From positions 1-64,000 of the forward strand of contig JAWXCI010000005.1 of NCBI GenBank assembly GCA_034408895.1: a stretch of 64,000 bases of DNA. Direction: 5' to 3'. The notes under the pieces were generated by a model, which did not search any database, was not told the DNA's origin, and saw only the letters and a list, made by a program, of their open reading frames with translations. Position numbers and translations under genes: made by a program. Of the stretch, positions 44,529 through 53,965 are shown piece by piece; positions within the stretch are counted from its first letter, which is position 1, and every line of letters starts with the position of its first letter. This stretch comes from UBA4660 sp034408895. GTDB taxonomy: Bacteria; Bacteroidota; Bacteroidia; Flavobacteriales_D; Sanyastnellaceae.

Positions 44529-46202
44529 ATGGAAAAACAACTACTCTCAATGCGCACCCAACTTCTGGCAGGTGTGCTTCTCATCCTTTCATTTCATCAG
44601 GCAACAGCGCAGAATTTCAACTTGCGTATCAATGAACTTGTGGCCAACAACCAATGCGATGTTCAGGATGATTTCCTGAACAATGATGACTGGCTCGAGA
44701 TTTATAATCCATCGGGAAACCCGATTTCAAACCTGGCTGGTTATTATCTAAGTGATGATCCCGATACGCTCAACAAGTGGCTGGTCACCGATCTGGATGC
44801 TGGTGTCACCACAGTGCTTCCTAACAATCATATCATCTTTTGGTGCGATAAGGAAGTGGATGAGGGGGTGAACCACACTTCATTTTCAATGTCGGGCGAT
44901 GGTGAAACAATTTTCCTTGTTGCACCCGATGGTACGAGCATCATTGATTCAGTAAGCTATCCCATAATGGCTGATGATGTGAGTTACGGTCGCACTTCTG
45001 ATGGTGCTGCAACATGGCAGTACTTCTCGTCCACTACTTACGAAGACCCCAATGCCGAAACCGTGATGCCAGCTGAGGTGCTGTTCATTAACGAAGTGCA
45101 AACCGTAAATACTAGCACCGTTTCTGATGGCAATGACGAATATGAACAATGGATTGAAATCTACAATCCCAATGCATGTCCTGTGAATCTTGCCGGATAC
45201 TTTGTGTCAAACACTGCCAATGAGTTGTTGTTCGAAATCCCCAACACCAATCCTTATCGCACAGTTGTGCCTTCACTCGGCTTCTTATTATTATGGTGTG
45301 ATGGTGAAACATCTGACGATACCAATCACCTCAGTTTTACATTGGACGTGGCATCTGGCGAGTTGACATTGACCGCACCCGATGGCACCACAAACGTTGA
45401 TAGCTATTCATACACAACGATAGTTGCAGACCAATCATGGGGACGCGCTAGCGATGGAGCACCTGCGAGTATCACCTTCCCCATACCCACACCGAGGGTA
45501 AGCAATAACCTCATCATCATTACTTCGCCAACACTTTATATAAATGAAGTAATGACGCAGAACCAAAACGACACACTCGACAACTTTGGCGAGTTGGAAG
45601 ACTGGTTCGAGATATACAATCCCAACACCTTTCCTGTGAACCTTGCCGGATACTATTTTTCCGACAATCCGGACGTTCCACAGAAATGGAGAGTGCCAGT
45701 GGACAATGCCGACAGCACAACTGTACCTGCCCTTGGCTGGCTTCTCTTTTGGGCCGATGAGGATGTAAACCAGGGTGTGAACCACTCGACATTCCGGCTG
45801 AACAACTCGTTGGAAGAACTTGGCCTTTTCACACCTGACGGTTTTACACTTGTTGATAAAATTGAATGGACTGGCATGGATCCAGACACAAGCCTGGGCC
45901 GCCTGACTGACGGCAGCCCGGAGTGGATATTCTTTGTGGGCACGACACCTGAATACAGCAACAACGAAGGAGAAGTGATGATTGATGAAGCATATCACCA
46001 AAAAGTTTTTTATGTTTATCCCAACCCCACATCATCCATTATTTATTGGAACGAAAAGGCAAATGTTCGCGTGATGGATGCAACAGGAAGATTGCTGCTT
46101 TCTGAAAGTGTGGTGGCTTATATTGATCTTTCAACATTGCGTCAGGGAGTGTACATGGTGATCCTGGATGATGGAAGTATAGCCAGAGTGATCAGGAATT
46201 AA
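44529..46202 (+). CDS. T9SS-exported protein with three lamin-tail domains
   Basis: 557 residues from ATG 44529, which gives a clean signal peptide ('MRTQLLAGVLLILSFHQATAQ' region). Three lamin-tail domains follow in tandem, each with the 'INE(V/L)...WIEIYNP....NLAGYY.SD' signature: 'LRINELVANNQC', 'LFINEVQTVNTS' and 'LYINEVMTQNQN'. The C-terminus is a T9SS type A sorting domain ('VFYVYPNPTSSIIYWNE...VRVMDATGRLLLSES...LRQGVYMVIL'). Lamin-tail domains in bacteria occur on secreted or surface proteins, often next to nucleases or phosphatases; here no catalytic domain is present. A GTG at 44505 would add eight residues and is less likely. Confidence 0.88.
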   Translation: MEKQLLSMRTQLLAGVLLILSFHQATAQNFNLRINELVANNQCDVQDDFLNNDDWLEIYNPSGNPISNLAGYYLSDDPDTLNKWLVTDLDAGVTTVLPNNHIIFWCDKEVDEGVNHTSFSMSGDGETIFLVAPDGTSIIDSVSYPIMADDVSYGRTSDGAATWQYFSSTTYEDPNAETVMPAEVLFINEVQTVNTSTVSDGNDEYEQWIEIYNPNACPVNLAGYFVSNTANELLFEIPNTNPYRTVVPSLGFLLLWCDGETSDDTNHLSFTLDVASGELTLTAPDGTTNVDSYSYTTIVADQSWGRASDGAPASITFPIPTPRVSNNLIIITSPTLYINEVMTQNQNDTLDNFGELEDWFEIYNPNTFPVNLAGYYFSDNPDVPQKWRVPVDNADSTTVPALGWLLFWADEDVNQGVNHSTFRLNNSLEELGLFTPDGFTLVDKIEWTGMDPDTSLGRLTDGSPEWIFFVGTTPEYSNNEGEVMIDEAYHQKVFYVYPNPTSSIIYWNEKANVRVMDATGRLLLSESVVAYIDLSTLRQGVYMVILDDGSIARVIRN

Positions 46203-46244
46203 GAATTACGAAGTACGTCACGTGCAATTCGTAACTCGCAATTT
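46203..46244. repeat. Heptanucleotide repeat with imperfect hairpin and T-run
   Basis: GAATTAC, GAAGTAC, GTCACGT, GCAATTC, GTAACTC, GCAATTT in phase, starting right after the lamin-tail stop. The first and later units form an imperfect stem, and seven T residues follow (46242-46248), so it may also act as a weak terminator. Confidence 0.7.
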
Positions 46245-46264
46245 TTTTAGATGGATATCAAAAA

Positions 46265-46272
46265 TATTTTTG
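46265..46272 (+). promoter_or_regulatory. Bacteroidota -7 box (TATTTTTG) before comF
   Basis: TATTTTTG matches TAnnTTTG, 50 bp before the GTG start of the ComF-like gene and just after a terminator-like tract, a sensible place for a new transcript to begin. Confidence 0.5.
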
Positions 46273-46321
46273 TGCAGCAGGTCATTTCCCGTTCATTTGT
46301 CTTACCAAAACAAATGTTGCC

Positions 46322-47026
46322 GTGCCATCCGTTATTCGCACATATCTCCACAATTTTATAAATTTATTTTACCCTGAATATTGTGCGGGGTGTGGCAAAA
46401 TTTTAATACGTTCGGAAGCTGCTTTGTGTTTTTCATGTCAGCATGATTTGCCACATGCACACATTCACGATGAACGCGATAACCAGATTGAACGATTGTT
46501 TTGGGGCCGGGCCGATGTGCAATTGGCCACTGCCTTTCTCCGAATGTCGAAAGAAGGATTGGTACAACGTATCATCCATGAATTGAAGTACAGGGAGAAC
46601 CAGGACATTGGGAAACAACTGGGAAAAATGTTTGCTCTTGAACTATTGAAAAGTGAGCGGCTGAATTCCGTTGACGTACTAATCCCCGTACCTCTTCATC
46701 CGAAAAAACAAAAGATGCGCGGCTACAACCAGAGTCTATGCATAGTACAAGGCATGCAGGAAATTTTAGGTTGTTCTATTGATAGCACCACTCTTTTCCG
46801 CACACGTTATACTGAAAGCCAGACCCGCAAGCACCGCTATCAGCGCTGGCAAAATGTGAGCGATCTTTTTGCAGTTCGCCAACCGGAGACACTAAAGGGA
46901 AAGGAGGTGATGCTCATTGATGATATAATAACCACCGGTTCGACAGTTGAAGCTTGTGTTCATGCGCTGAAAAAAATTCCGGAAGTCAGGATTTCGGTCG
47001 GAGCCATTGCTTATCCATCTAAATGA
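46322..47026 (+). CDS. ComF-family phosphoribosyltransferase-like protein
   Basis: 234 residues. A four-Cys zinc-type knuckle near the start ('YCAGCGK' and 'CFSCQHD') is followed by the ComF linker ('IIHELKYRENQDIGKQLGKM') and a PRTase domain with the PRPP loop 'VMLIDDIITTGST'. 'VLIPVPLHPKKQKMRGYNQS' is a strong ComF signature. ComF-type proteins are needed for DNA uptake in competent bacteria and are widespread elsewhere, perhaps as helicase-assisting factors. No ATG is in frame; GTG 46322 is the best start. No other competence gene lies nearby. Confidence 0.9.
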   Translation: MPSVIRTYLHNFINLFYPEYCAGCGKILIRSEAALCFSCQHDLPHAHIHDERDNQIERLFWGRADVQLATAFLRMSKEGLVQRIIHELKYRENQDIGKQLGKMFALELLKSERLNSVDVLIPVPLHPKKQKMRGYNQSLCIVQGMQEILGCSIDSTTLFRTRYTESQTRKHRYQRWQNVSDLFAVRQPETLKGKEVMLIDDIITTGSTVEACVHALKKIPEVRISVGAIAYPSK

Positions 47027-47169
47027 TGCTAGGGGTTCTAAGATTAAAGGCCATCTCAATATGCACATTTGACAACGAATACACTCTGTTGAAACAGTGG
47101 ACATTCGTTATTGATTGAAGTGAACGGAATCAAAAATTCATTTTGTGATAACTTTAGATTTGCCTGCTG

Positions 47170-47667
47170 ATGGCCGACACACTTTCAATCCCCCTCAACG
47201 CAACACGCGAAGGAATTTATATTTCTCTTGTTCCCCAAATCGAAAGTCTTGTAGAAGGTGAAAATGATTTTATCGCTAACGTCTCCAACATTATGGCTGC
47301 GCTTCACCAAGCCTTCGGCTTCCTTTGGGTGGGATGCTATTTTGTGAAGAATGATGAACTTGTGCTGGGTCCATTTCAAGGCCCGGTGGCATGCACCAGA
47401 ATTAAAAAAGGAAAAGGAGTGTGCGGCACAGCATGGCAAAAAAATGAAACAATAGTTGTTGCGGATGTGGAGCAATTTCCCGGACATATCGCTTGTAGTT
47501 CGTTCAGCAAATCGGAAATAGTTGTTCCCTTACGAAATTCAAAACAGGAAATAGTTGGTGTACTTGATGTGGACAGCACGGAGTTGAATCATTTCAGTTC
47601 TACCGACAGCATTCATCTTGAACGCATAGCATCATTCATAGGAAAACTCTTGGAGCGCATTGATTAA
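47170..47667 (+). CDS. msrC: Free methionine-R-sulfoxide reductase (GAF domain)
   Basis: 165 residues forming one GAF domain. The three redox cysteines of fRMsr enzymes are visible: 'GPVACTRI', 'GKGVCGTAW' and 'GHIACSSFSKSEIVVP'. The last includes the diagnostic 'HIAC..xSxSEIV' pattern. 'VGVLDVDSTELNHFS' closes the fold. The enzyme reduces free L-methionine-R-sulfoxide with thioredoxin, protecting the methionine pool from oxidation. A TAGATTTG sequence (47155-47162) that matches the Bacteroidota -7 box ends 7 bp before the ATG, so the transcript could be nearly leaderless. Its stop overlaps the start of the next gene. Confidence 0.92.
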   Translation: MADTLSIPLNATREGIYISLVPQIESLVEGENDFIANVSNIMAALHQAFGFLWVGCYFVKNDELVLGPFQGPVACTRIKKGKGVCGTAWQKNETIVVADVEQFPGHIACSSFSKSEIVVPLRNSKQEIVGVLDVDSTELNHFSSTDSIHLERIASFIGKLLERID

Positions 47668-49267
47668 AGTTCGTGTTTTCATTTTAGGAATGCTGGGCTG
47701 CGCTGTTGCTGCGCTCATATCATCATGCGCACAGATTCGTGGTATTAGCGGTGGCGAAAAGGACACCACACCTCCAACACTAACTTCATCATCACCTGAA
47801 AATTTCTCTACACGGTTCAATTCAAAAACGATAACACTGGAATTTGATGAGTACGTTCAACTCAACAATGTGCAACAGGAATTGATTGTGTCACCACCGC
47901 CAAAAGTGAAACCTCTCGTGAGGCTGCGCGACAAAAAAGTTAGTATTGAACTTCGCGATGCACTTTTACCCAATACCACCTACACATTCAATTTCGGCAA
48001 GGGCATCGTGGATGTGAACGAAGCCAATTCCGTTAATAATTTACTGTATGTTTTTTCCACAGGGGATAAAATTGATTCGCTTGCAGTCAGCGGAAAAGTG
48101 GAGGACGCCTGGGAACGAATTCCCGTGGCTGGAATCAAGTTGATGCTGTACGATAGTATGTCCCAAGAAAATCCATACACAAAAAATCCATACTACTTTT
48201 CGAGAAGTGCGGATGATGGTTCGTTCACTATTCCCTACCTGCATGAAGGAAACTACCAGATGATTGCACTCGAAGATTTGAATGACAATTTTCGGCTGGA
48301 TGGGGATGAACGTATGGCGTTCTTGAACGAGACAGTTTCTCCCACAGTGAATGATTCATCATTGGTGAAATATCCATTGCGGCTCTCGAAAATGCGGCCC
48401 GAAAAACCAAGGCTTGTGGAATATGATGTGGACTCCGCAGGCGTATTGAAAATTCCGTGGGATGAATTTTATGGCGCCCTGCAAATGGAACCAATTGCCT
48501 CCGATGGCTTGGACTGGGTTCAATGGTTCGATGCAAAAAGGGATACCGCTTACCTGTGGCTCAGTGGCCTGGTGCCCGATGCTTATATCAACACAAGGGT
48601 GATTTGGAACAATGAAATTCTCGACACGCTAGAAGTTCCTTTTTTCACCGAAGCACTATCCGATTCAATTGAGCTGCGCAACAACATTTCCTCCAAATGG
48701 AAAAAAACCGACAACATCATAATTACAGCAGAAGAATTTCTTTTCCTGAATGTAAGTGCAGTGGTGAAATTGCTGGAGGATTCTAATGTTATTGATTGCC
48801 GGATTGAAAACCTGAACGAAGGAAACAAGTATGGCGTTGAGGCGAAATTCAAGGATGGGAAAAAATATGAATTAACCATTTTTCCTGGCACATTCACCAA
48901 TGCTCTTTCCGCCACTAACGATACCACGACTATTTTTTTCCAAACCTATCGTATGGAGGATCTTGGACAACTCAATATGAATGTTTCAGGATTGATCGCG
49001 GATAGTGTTTATCAAATCATTCTTGAAAAACCTGGCAGCCTTTCGGTAAAACAAAATCTCACCAGCGATGGTCCAATGGTTTTTCAAGGATTGATTCCCG
49101 GTGAATACTCCTTGAGACTTTTTGCCGATTCTGAAATTCAGAATGGCTTATGGGATCCCGCTGCTTTCAATATCGGAAGACAGCCTGAACCCGTGTGGGT
49201 TTATCCACAAAAAATTACAGTTCGCGCCAATTGGGAACTGAACCTGGACTGGAAACTTGAGGATTAA
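47660..49267 (+). CDS. Ig-like domain lipoprotein
   Basis: 535 residues starting at TTG 47660, which overlaps the previous stop by 8 bp. The lipoprotein signal is 'FILGMLGCAVAALISSCAQIRGISGG', where the SSC box is followed by the Bacteroidota pattern 'GGxKDTTPP'. The first domain is a bacterial Ig-like (SbsA-type) domain: 'DTTPPTLTSSSPENFST', 'ITLEFDEYVQLNN', 'LPNTTYTFNFGKGIVD'. Further beta domains follow, one of carboxypeptidase-regulatory type ('VAGIKLMLYDS', 'DDGSFTIPYLHEGNYQMIALED'). Such proteins are common in the phylum and probably sit in the outer membrane; the role is unknown. Coupling to the sulfoxide reductase gene looks incidental. Confidence 0.85.
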   Translation: MIKVRVFILGMLGCAVAALISSCAQIRGISGGEKDTTPPTLTSSSPENFSTRFNSKTITLEFDEYVQLNNVQQELIVSPPPKVKPLVRLRDKKVSIELRDALLPNTTYTFNFGKGIVDVNEANSVNNLLYVFSTGDKIDSLAVSGKVEDAWERIPVAGIKLMLYDSMSQENPYTKNPYYFSRSADDGSFTIPYLHEGNYQMIALEDLNDNFRLDGDERMAFLNETVSPTVNDSSLVKYPLRLSKMRPEKPRLVEYDVDSAGVLKIPWDEFYGALQMEPIASDGLDWVQWFDAKRDTAYLWLSGLVPDAYINTRVIWNNEILDTLEVPFFTEALSDSIELRNNISSKWKKTDNIIITAEEFLFLNVSAVVKLLEDSNVIDCRIENLNEGNKYGVEAKFKDGKKYELTIFPGTFTNALSATNDTTTIFFQTYRMEDLGQLNMNVSGLIADSVYQIILEKPGSLSVKQNLTSDGPMVFQGLIPGEYSLRLFADSEIQNGLWDPAAFNIGRQPEPVWVYPQKITVRANWELNLDWKLED

Positions 49268-49343
49268 ATCAGCATAAACGCAACTTCATCCATTGGCTTA
49301 CTGTCTATCACCATACTTTAGCACGGCTTACCTCACTACCAAG

Positions 49344-52300
49344 ATGAACCAAAAATTAACTACACTAGCGGTATTCTTATTCTTACTCACCGCATTTGCC
49401 AACTCGCAAACTGTAACTCCAACAAAAGGTAAAGAGTTCTGGTTCGGCTTCATGAAGAACTATGAAATAGAGTTCGGAGAGTCGCTGGATATTTTTATAG
49501 TATCCGACCAGAATACATCCGGCACGGTGAGCGTTCCTGGCCAATCTTGGAGCCAGAGTTTTACGGTGAATGCCAATCTCACTACAACTATATCTGTGCC
49601 TAACGACATTGCAGAAGTCTTGTCGAACCAGGTGATCGAAAACATGGGAGTGTTTGTGGAAACTGAAGATACAGTTGCTGTTTTCGCAATCAACTTCAAT
49701 GCTTACACTGCCGATGCTACCAAAGTTCTGCCACAGCAAACACTGGGAACTGAATACCGCGTGAGTGCTTATCAGGGATTGGATGCCTTTTACCAGTACA
49801 ATTCTGAATTTCTGATTGTGGCTACCGAAGATGACACCGAAGTGGAAATCACACTTTCGGCTGAAACTATGGGTGGCGACTTGGCGGGCGATGTAATAAC
49901 TGTGCAGCTCGACCAGGGAGAATGCTACCAGGTGCGTGGTCAGAATTTCGATGGAGATTTTACAGGGACGTATGTTAGAGGCACTGAAGCGAGTGGATCT
50001 TGCAGGCCATTCGCGGTTTTTTCAGGAAGCGATTGTACAAACATTCCCTATGGATGTTTTGCGTGTGATCACATAGTTGAACAAAACTTCCCGGTGGAAA
50101 CCTGGGGAACAGATTTTTACCTTGTGCCATTCAGTGGTGCATCGAGTTACACTTATCGTGTTCTTGCTAATGAAGACGGCACCTCAATAACCATTGACGG
50201 TGGTGCTGCTTTCAACCTCGATGCTGGAGAGTTTACTGAATACAATGATGTGACAGGCGCACATTGTGTGGAGGGAAGCACGGGCATAAGTGTGATACAA
50301 TACATGGAAGGAATAGGATGTGCTGACTCGGGCGATCCAGCCATGCTCATACTCAATGATGCCAACCAGAAGATTGACAACATCACTTTTTCTACAGTAG
50401 AGTCTACAGTAATCACCGTTCACTATCTCACGGTTATTGTTGAAACTGCCGACATCGGTTTGATAACCCTGGATGGTCTTGTAATTCCACCTGCCGACTT
50501 CCAGGCATTTACCGCCTGTGCCTCCCATTCTTATGCAGTGGCAGCTCTCACAGCCGGAAGCCACACACTGGATGCCTCGGCTGGTGATGGGGTGACTGGC
50601 TATGTTTATGGTGCAGGTTCGGCTGAGAGTTATGCTTATTCCGTGGGTTCATTCTCCCCCGTTCCACCCATTCTTATTGATGAAGCTATTTGTACCAACG
50701 ACCAGGTGATACTAGCCATCAGCCAGAATTATTACAATCCCTATTGGTACAACGTAACTGCAGAGGAAGACACCCTGGGCACCGAGTACCAATACATTAT
50801 TGACCCGCCTATAGTAAATGGAATTTATGTGGGAGTGGGAAATGATTATGTAAGTGGTTGCGAGGAACTTTTCTACTTCAGTGTGGAAGTTCCTGAACCT
50901 CCGCTTATCTACACCGAGCAGAGTGCAACCGAAATTTGTCAATATCAATCCGTGCAGCTCATTGCTCAGGGATTGCCGGAAAGTGCCACTTATGTTTATT
51001 CATGGACACCCACAGCGGGACTTAATGATGCTACCATTTACAACCCCATTGCCACACCACTCGAAACCACAACGTATGAAGTGCTGGTGAGCACACCAAC
51101 AGGATGTGCGTCCAACGTTGCACAGTTCACTATAGAAGTAACCAATGGTTTAGTCACAAGTTTTATGTCCCTACCCGAAGAGGCATTGTTCTGCGAAGGT
51201 GATAATGTGCAACTGGAGGCTTATGCGGAAACAGAAGTGATGTCCGACAATTTCGACCCCGGTATCAGTTGGGGTTTTTGGTGTGATATAAATAATGGTA
51301 GTGAAGACAATCTGTGCGGAAGCGTGAGCGGCAACGCTCTTTACTTCAACGGGGCAGGCGAACGAAGCGCCATTACCGAACCACTGGATGTGACCACTGG
51401 CGGAACCATTTATTTCTCACTGAAAGTCGCAACGGGAATTGCACCGTGTGACAACGCAGAACCGGGAGACAATATCGAACTGCAATACTCCACTGCGGGT
51501 TGTTCAGGGCCATGGACACTAATTCAAACTTTTTATGAATCTGTTTATCCTGATTTTGCAACTGAAAGTGCTACAGTCCCTGCCGGTGCAATGTCGGCAA
51601 GCACAACATTCCGGTGGATACAAGTAGGAACTTTCGGTGCAGGGCAAGACAACTGGATGCTCGACAATGTTTACATAGGGCAGGAAGACACGGATGCTTA
51701 TGATTATACATGGACTCCTACATCTGGCCTTGATCAGGATGATATTTACAATCCCACCGCAGGGCCAGCTAACAGCACCATATATTATGTGGAGATGACA
51801 GACGATGCTACCGGATGCACTTACACCGATTCCACTTTTGTAAACGTGGGCGAACCTTTTACACTCGCCATGACACCCGACACGGTGTTGTGCGATGTGG
51901 CAGGAATCCAGTTGCAAGCCGTACCTGATATTATTGGCGAATTCGATTGGCTGTGGACACCGAACACGAATATCTCCAGCACATTTAGCGCAACACCCAC
52001 TGTTACTCCCACCACTCCCACTACGTATTCAGTCACAGTTACATCGGAACAGGGATGCGTAGCAACTGGCGATGTAGAAATTATCGTGAATGAATTGCTC
52101 GACCTGGAAGTAAGTGCAAGCGACCAAAACATTTGTGCAGGAGAAATAATAACACTCACTGCTGAGATGTTAGGAAATTCCACCGGAGTCACTTTTACCT
52201 GGACTCCCGATTCTTGGGTTGATAATCCAAATGATGCGGTTACCGATGCACAACCATTTGCCAACATCACCTATACCATGACAGCAGTGCACGATGAAAG

Positions 52301-53522
52301 CGGATGCACACTTACCGATGATGTGGCTATAGAAGTACTGCAAGTATTTACACTCACCGTTACTCCACAGGATACTTCGGTTTGCGTAACCGATGGGTTG
52401 ATACTAGAAGCCACAGCATCTACCAACGAACAACTGGACTGGAGCTGGACACCGCCCGCACTGGTAAACAATCCCAACCTCCCCTCCACCGAAATGGTGG
52501 GCAACCTGAGCGCACAATTAATAATTACTGCCATAAACGATGCTGGCTGCGGTGCTCAGGACACAGTGAACGTGGTGATGCTAGTGGAAACAACTGATCT
52601 GGGCCCCGATATCGGTTTCTGTGAAGATGAAATAATAACTCTGCAAACCGGCTGGCCCGATGATTACACTTTTGTTTGGAGTAACGATGAAAGCAGTTCA
52701 TCCATTGACGTAAATGATGGTGGAAATTATACTGTGGATGTAACGAGCCCACTCGGTTGCGAATCTTCCGATGAAGTTGAACTCACGGAATATTTCTACC
52801 CCGTGGTGGCCCTCGGTCCCGATACTGCATTTTGTTTCCCCGGCAGTATGCAACTGGATGCTGGTAATCCCCTTCTCAATCATTTGTGGAGCACTGGCGA
52901 TACCACGCAATGGATTACAGTAGGCACAAGCGGTGTTTACGAAGCCATGGTGGATAACGGCTATTGTTTTTCTGACGATCAGGTTTCGGTAGTAGTGAAT
53001 CCGCTCCCCACCAATAATCTCGCTGTGGACTCTGTGATATGTTTCGGACTGCCTCCTTATGAAATGACCCTCGATGCAGGCAATGCGGGTTCCACGTATT
53101 CATGGAACACAAATGCAGTCCAGCAAACTATCAACATCAACCAGGCAGGAATTTATAGTGTGCAGGTAACCACAGCTTTTGGGTGTACCAAGAACTTCAC
53201 TATCAACGTGGGTGAAGAATGCGAGGGTGTGATTTGGGTGCCCAATGCATTTACTCCAAATGGTGACGGCATAAATGATGTGTTTTTTGCAAAGGGTGAA
53301 AACATTGAAGAATTTAAAATGCAGATATGGAATCGCTGGGGCGAATTGTTCTACGAAAGCACGGACATAAACATGCCGTGGCTTGGCCAGCGCAGGGATG
53401 GAGATTATTACGTGGAAAACGGGGTATATGTCTATCGCATCACTTACAGATTACTTGGCGGTGTGGGTGTGGAAGAAGGAGAAGAAGTGGAACTGATGGG
53501 GCATATTACATTGTCGAGATAA
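49344..53522 (+). CDS. Giant T9SS cargo: IgGFc-binding-like N-terminus, reelin-like unit, CHU_C domain
   Basis: 1392 residues from ATG 49344 (signal 'MNQKLTTLAVFLFLLTAFANS'). The first ~380 residues match the IgGFc-binding-protein N-terminal domain: 'GKEFWFGFMKNYE', 'TLGTEYRVSAYQG', 'FLIVATEDDTEVEITL', 'FPVETWGTDFYLVPF'. Ig-like repeats with 'YSWTPTAGLND' and 'YTWTPTSGLDQDD' motifs flank a reelin-like unit around residue 640 ('FDPGISWGFWCDINNG', 'WMLDNVYIGQED'). The CHU_C end is 'VPNAFTPNGDGINDVFFA', 'IWNRWGELFYES', 'GHITLSR'. It is a probable surface adhesin, exported by T9SS. It has no PorP/SprF gene next to it and a strong terminator 60 bp downstream. Confidence 0.88.
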   Translation: MNQKLTTLAVFLFLLTAFANSQTVTPTKGKEFWFGFMKNYEIEFGESLDIFIVSDQNTSGTVSVPGQSWSQSFTVNANLTTTISVPNDIAEVLSNQVIENMGVFVETEDTVAVFAINFNAYTADATKVLPQQTLGTEYRVSAYQGLDAFYQYNSEFLIVATEDDTEVEITLSAETMGGDLAGDVITVQLDQGECYQVRGQNFDGDFTGTYVRGTEASGSCRPFAVFSGSDCTNIPYGCFACDHIVEQNFPVETWGTDFYLVPFSGASSYTYRVLANEDGTSITIDGGAAFNLDAGEFTEYNDVTGAHCVEGSTGISVIQYMEGIGCADSGDPAMLILNDANQKIDNITFSTVESTVITVHYLTVIVETADIGLITLDGLVIPPADFQAFTACASHSYAVAALTAGSHTLDASAGDGVTGYVYGAGSAESYAYSVGSFSPVPPILIDEAICTNDQVILAISQNYYNPYWYNVTAEEDTLGTEYQYIIDPPIVNGIYVGVGNDYVSGCEELFYFSVEVPEPPLIYTEQSATEICQYQSVQLIAQGLPESATYVYSWTPTAGLNDATIYNPIATPLETTTYEVLVSTPTGCASNVAQFTIEVTNGLVTSFMSLPEEALFCEGDNVQLEAYAETEVMSDNFDPGISWGFWCDINNGSEDNLCGSVSGNALYFNGAGERSAITEPLDVTTGGTIYFSLKVATGIAPCDNAEPGDNIELQYSTAGCSGPWTLIQTFYESVYPDFATESATVPAGAMSASTTFRWIQVGTFGAGQDNWMLDNVYIGQEDTDAYDYTWTPTSGLDQDDIYNPTAGPANSTIYYVEMTDDATGCTYTDSTFVNVGEPFTLAMTPDTVLCDVAGIQLQAVPDIIGEFDWLWTPNTNISSTFSATPTVTPTTPTTYSVTVTSEQGCVATGDVEIIVNELLDLEVSASDQNICAGEIITLTAEMLGNSTGVTFTWTPDSWVDNPNDAVTDAQPFANITYTMTAVHDESGCTLTDDVAIEVLQVFTLTVTPQDTSVCVTDGLILEATASTNEQLDWSWTPPALVNNPNLPSTEMVGNLSAQLIITAINDAGCGAQDTVNVVMLVETTDLGPDIGFCEDEIITLQTGWPDDYTFVWSNDESSSSIDVNDGGNYTVDVTSPLGCESSDEVELTEYFYPVVALGPDTAFCFPGSMQLDAGNPLLNHLWSTGDTTQWITVGTSGVYEAMVDNGYCFSDDQVSVVVNPLPTNNLAVDSVICFGLPPYEMTLDAGNAGSTYSWNTNAVQQTININQAGIYSVQVTTAFGCTKNFTINVGEECEGVIWVPNAFTPNGDGINDVFFAKGENIEEFKMQIWNRWGELFYESTDINMPWLGQRRDGDYYVENGVYVYRITYRLLGGVGVEEGEEVELMGHITLSR

Positions 53523-53528
53523 TGTGAC

Positions 53529-53584
53529 GAAATGCCGATGTGCTGATGCGCAATAATTGACACAATTGACCAATAACGAAATGA
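53529..53584. repeat. Degenerate heptanucleotide repeat after the giant cargo gene
   Basis: GAAATGC, CGATGTG, CTGATGC, GCAATAA, TTGACAC, AATTGAC, CAATAAC, GAAATGA keep 7-bp phase but are more diverged than other tracts. It leads straight into the terminator. Confidence 0.55.
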
Positions 53585-53616
53585 AAAAAGCCCCGCAGGT
53601 TACGGGGCTTTTTTTT
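53584..53616 (+). terminator. Intrinsic terminator
   Basis: A stem of AAAAGCCCCG and CGGGGCTTTT around a 7-base loop ends in an eight-T run. The hairpin is symmetrical with A- and T-runs on both sides, so it can stop transcripts in either direction. It serves the giant CHU_C protein gene. Confidence 0.92.
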
Positions 53617-53649
53617 GGTTGATGCCTCCATGCTATTCCTGAGCAACGT

Positions 53650-53790
53650 GTCATTCCAACCGTGTGTTAGTCATGTGCGGCAGGAAGGGGTGTAATCTGC
53701 CGAAGGCAAAGACCGCTATCTGCCAACCTTTTTAGTGCCGGCAGATTCCACGTTGCCTTCCCACACGTATCCATCGCACCGTGGAATGAC
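53650..53790. repeat. Nested inverted-repeat element (MITE-like, 141 bp)
   Basis: Ends GTCATTCCA (53650-53658) and TGGAATGAC (53782-53790) are perfect inverted copies. Inside them GGAAGG (53683-53688) pairs with CCTTCC (53756-53761), and AATCTGCC (53694-53701) with GGCAGATT (53740-53747), all in nested order. The element could fold into one long imperfect hairpin. The rest of 53617-53965 shows no gene. Confidence 0.75.
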
Positions 53791-53965
53791 GGTGTGAATT
53801 GGGGAAAAACATCCTCTGACGCTGATTTTTTAACCCGAGCCAAAACTCAAGATGTTTTTTCAACCATCACTCCCGTGCACCGGGAATTTAAAAATCCAAC
53901 CCTCCGCGAAAACTCTCTGCTCTTTCCCGCTTTTTCTACCTTGCCCCCCAAACTTTAATCTCACA

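Noticed and set aside
49293..49343. Upstream start for the IgGFc-binding-like protein
   Set aside because: ATG 49344 begins directly at a typical signal peptide; the upstream 17 codons add nothing recognisable.
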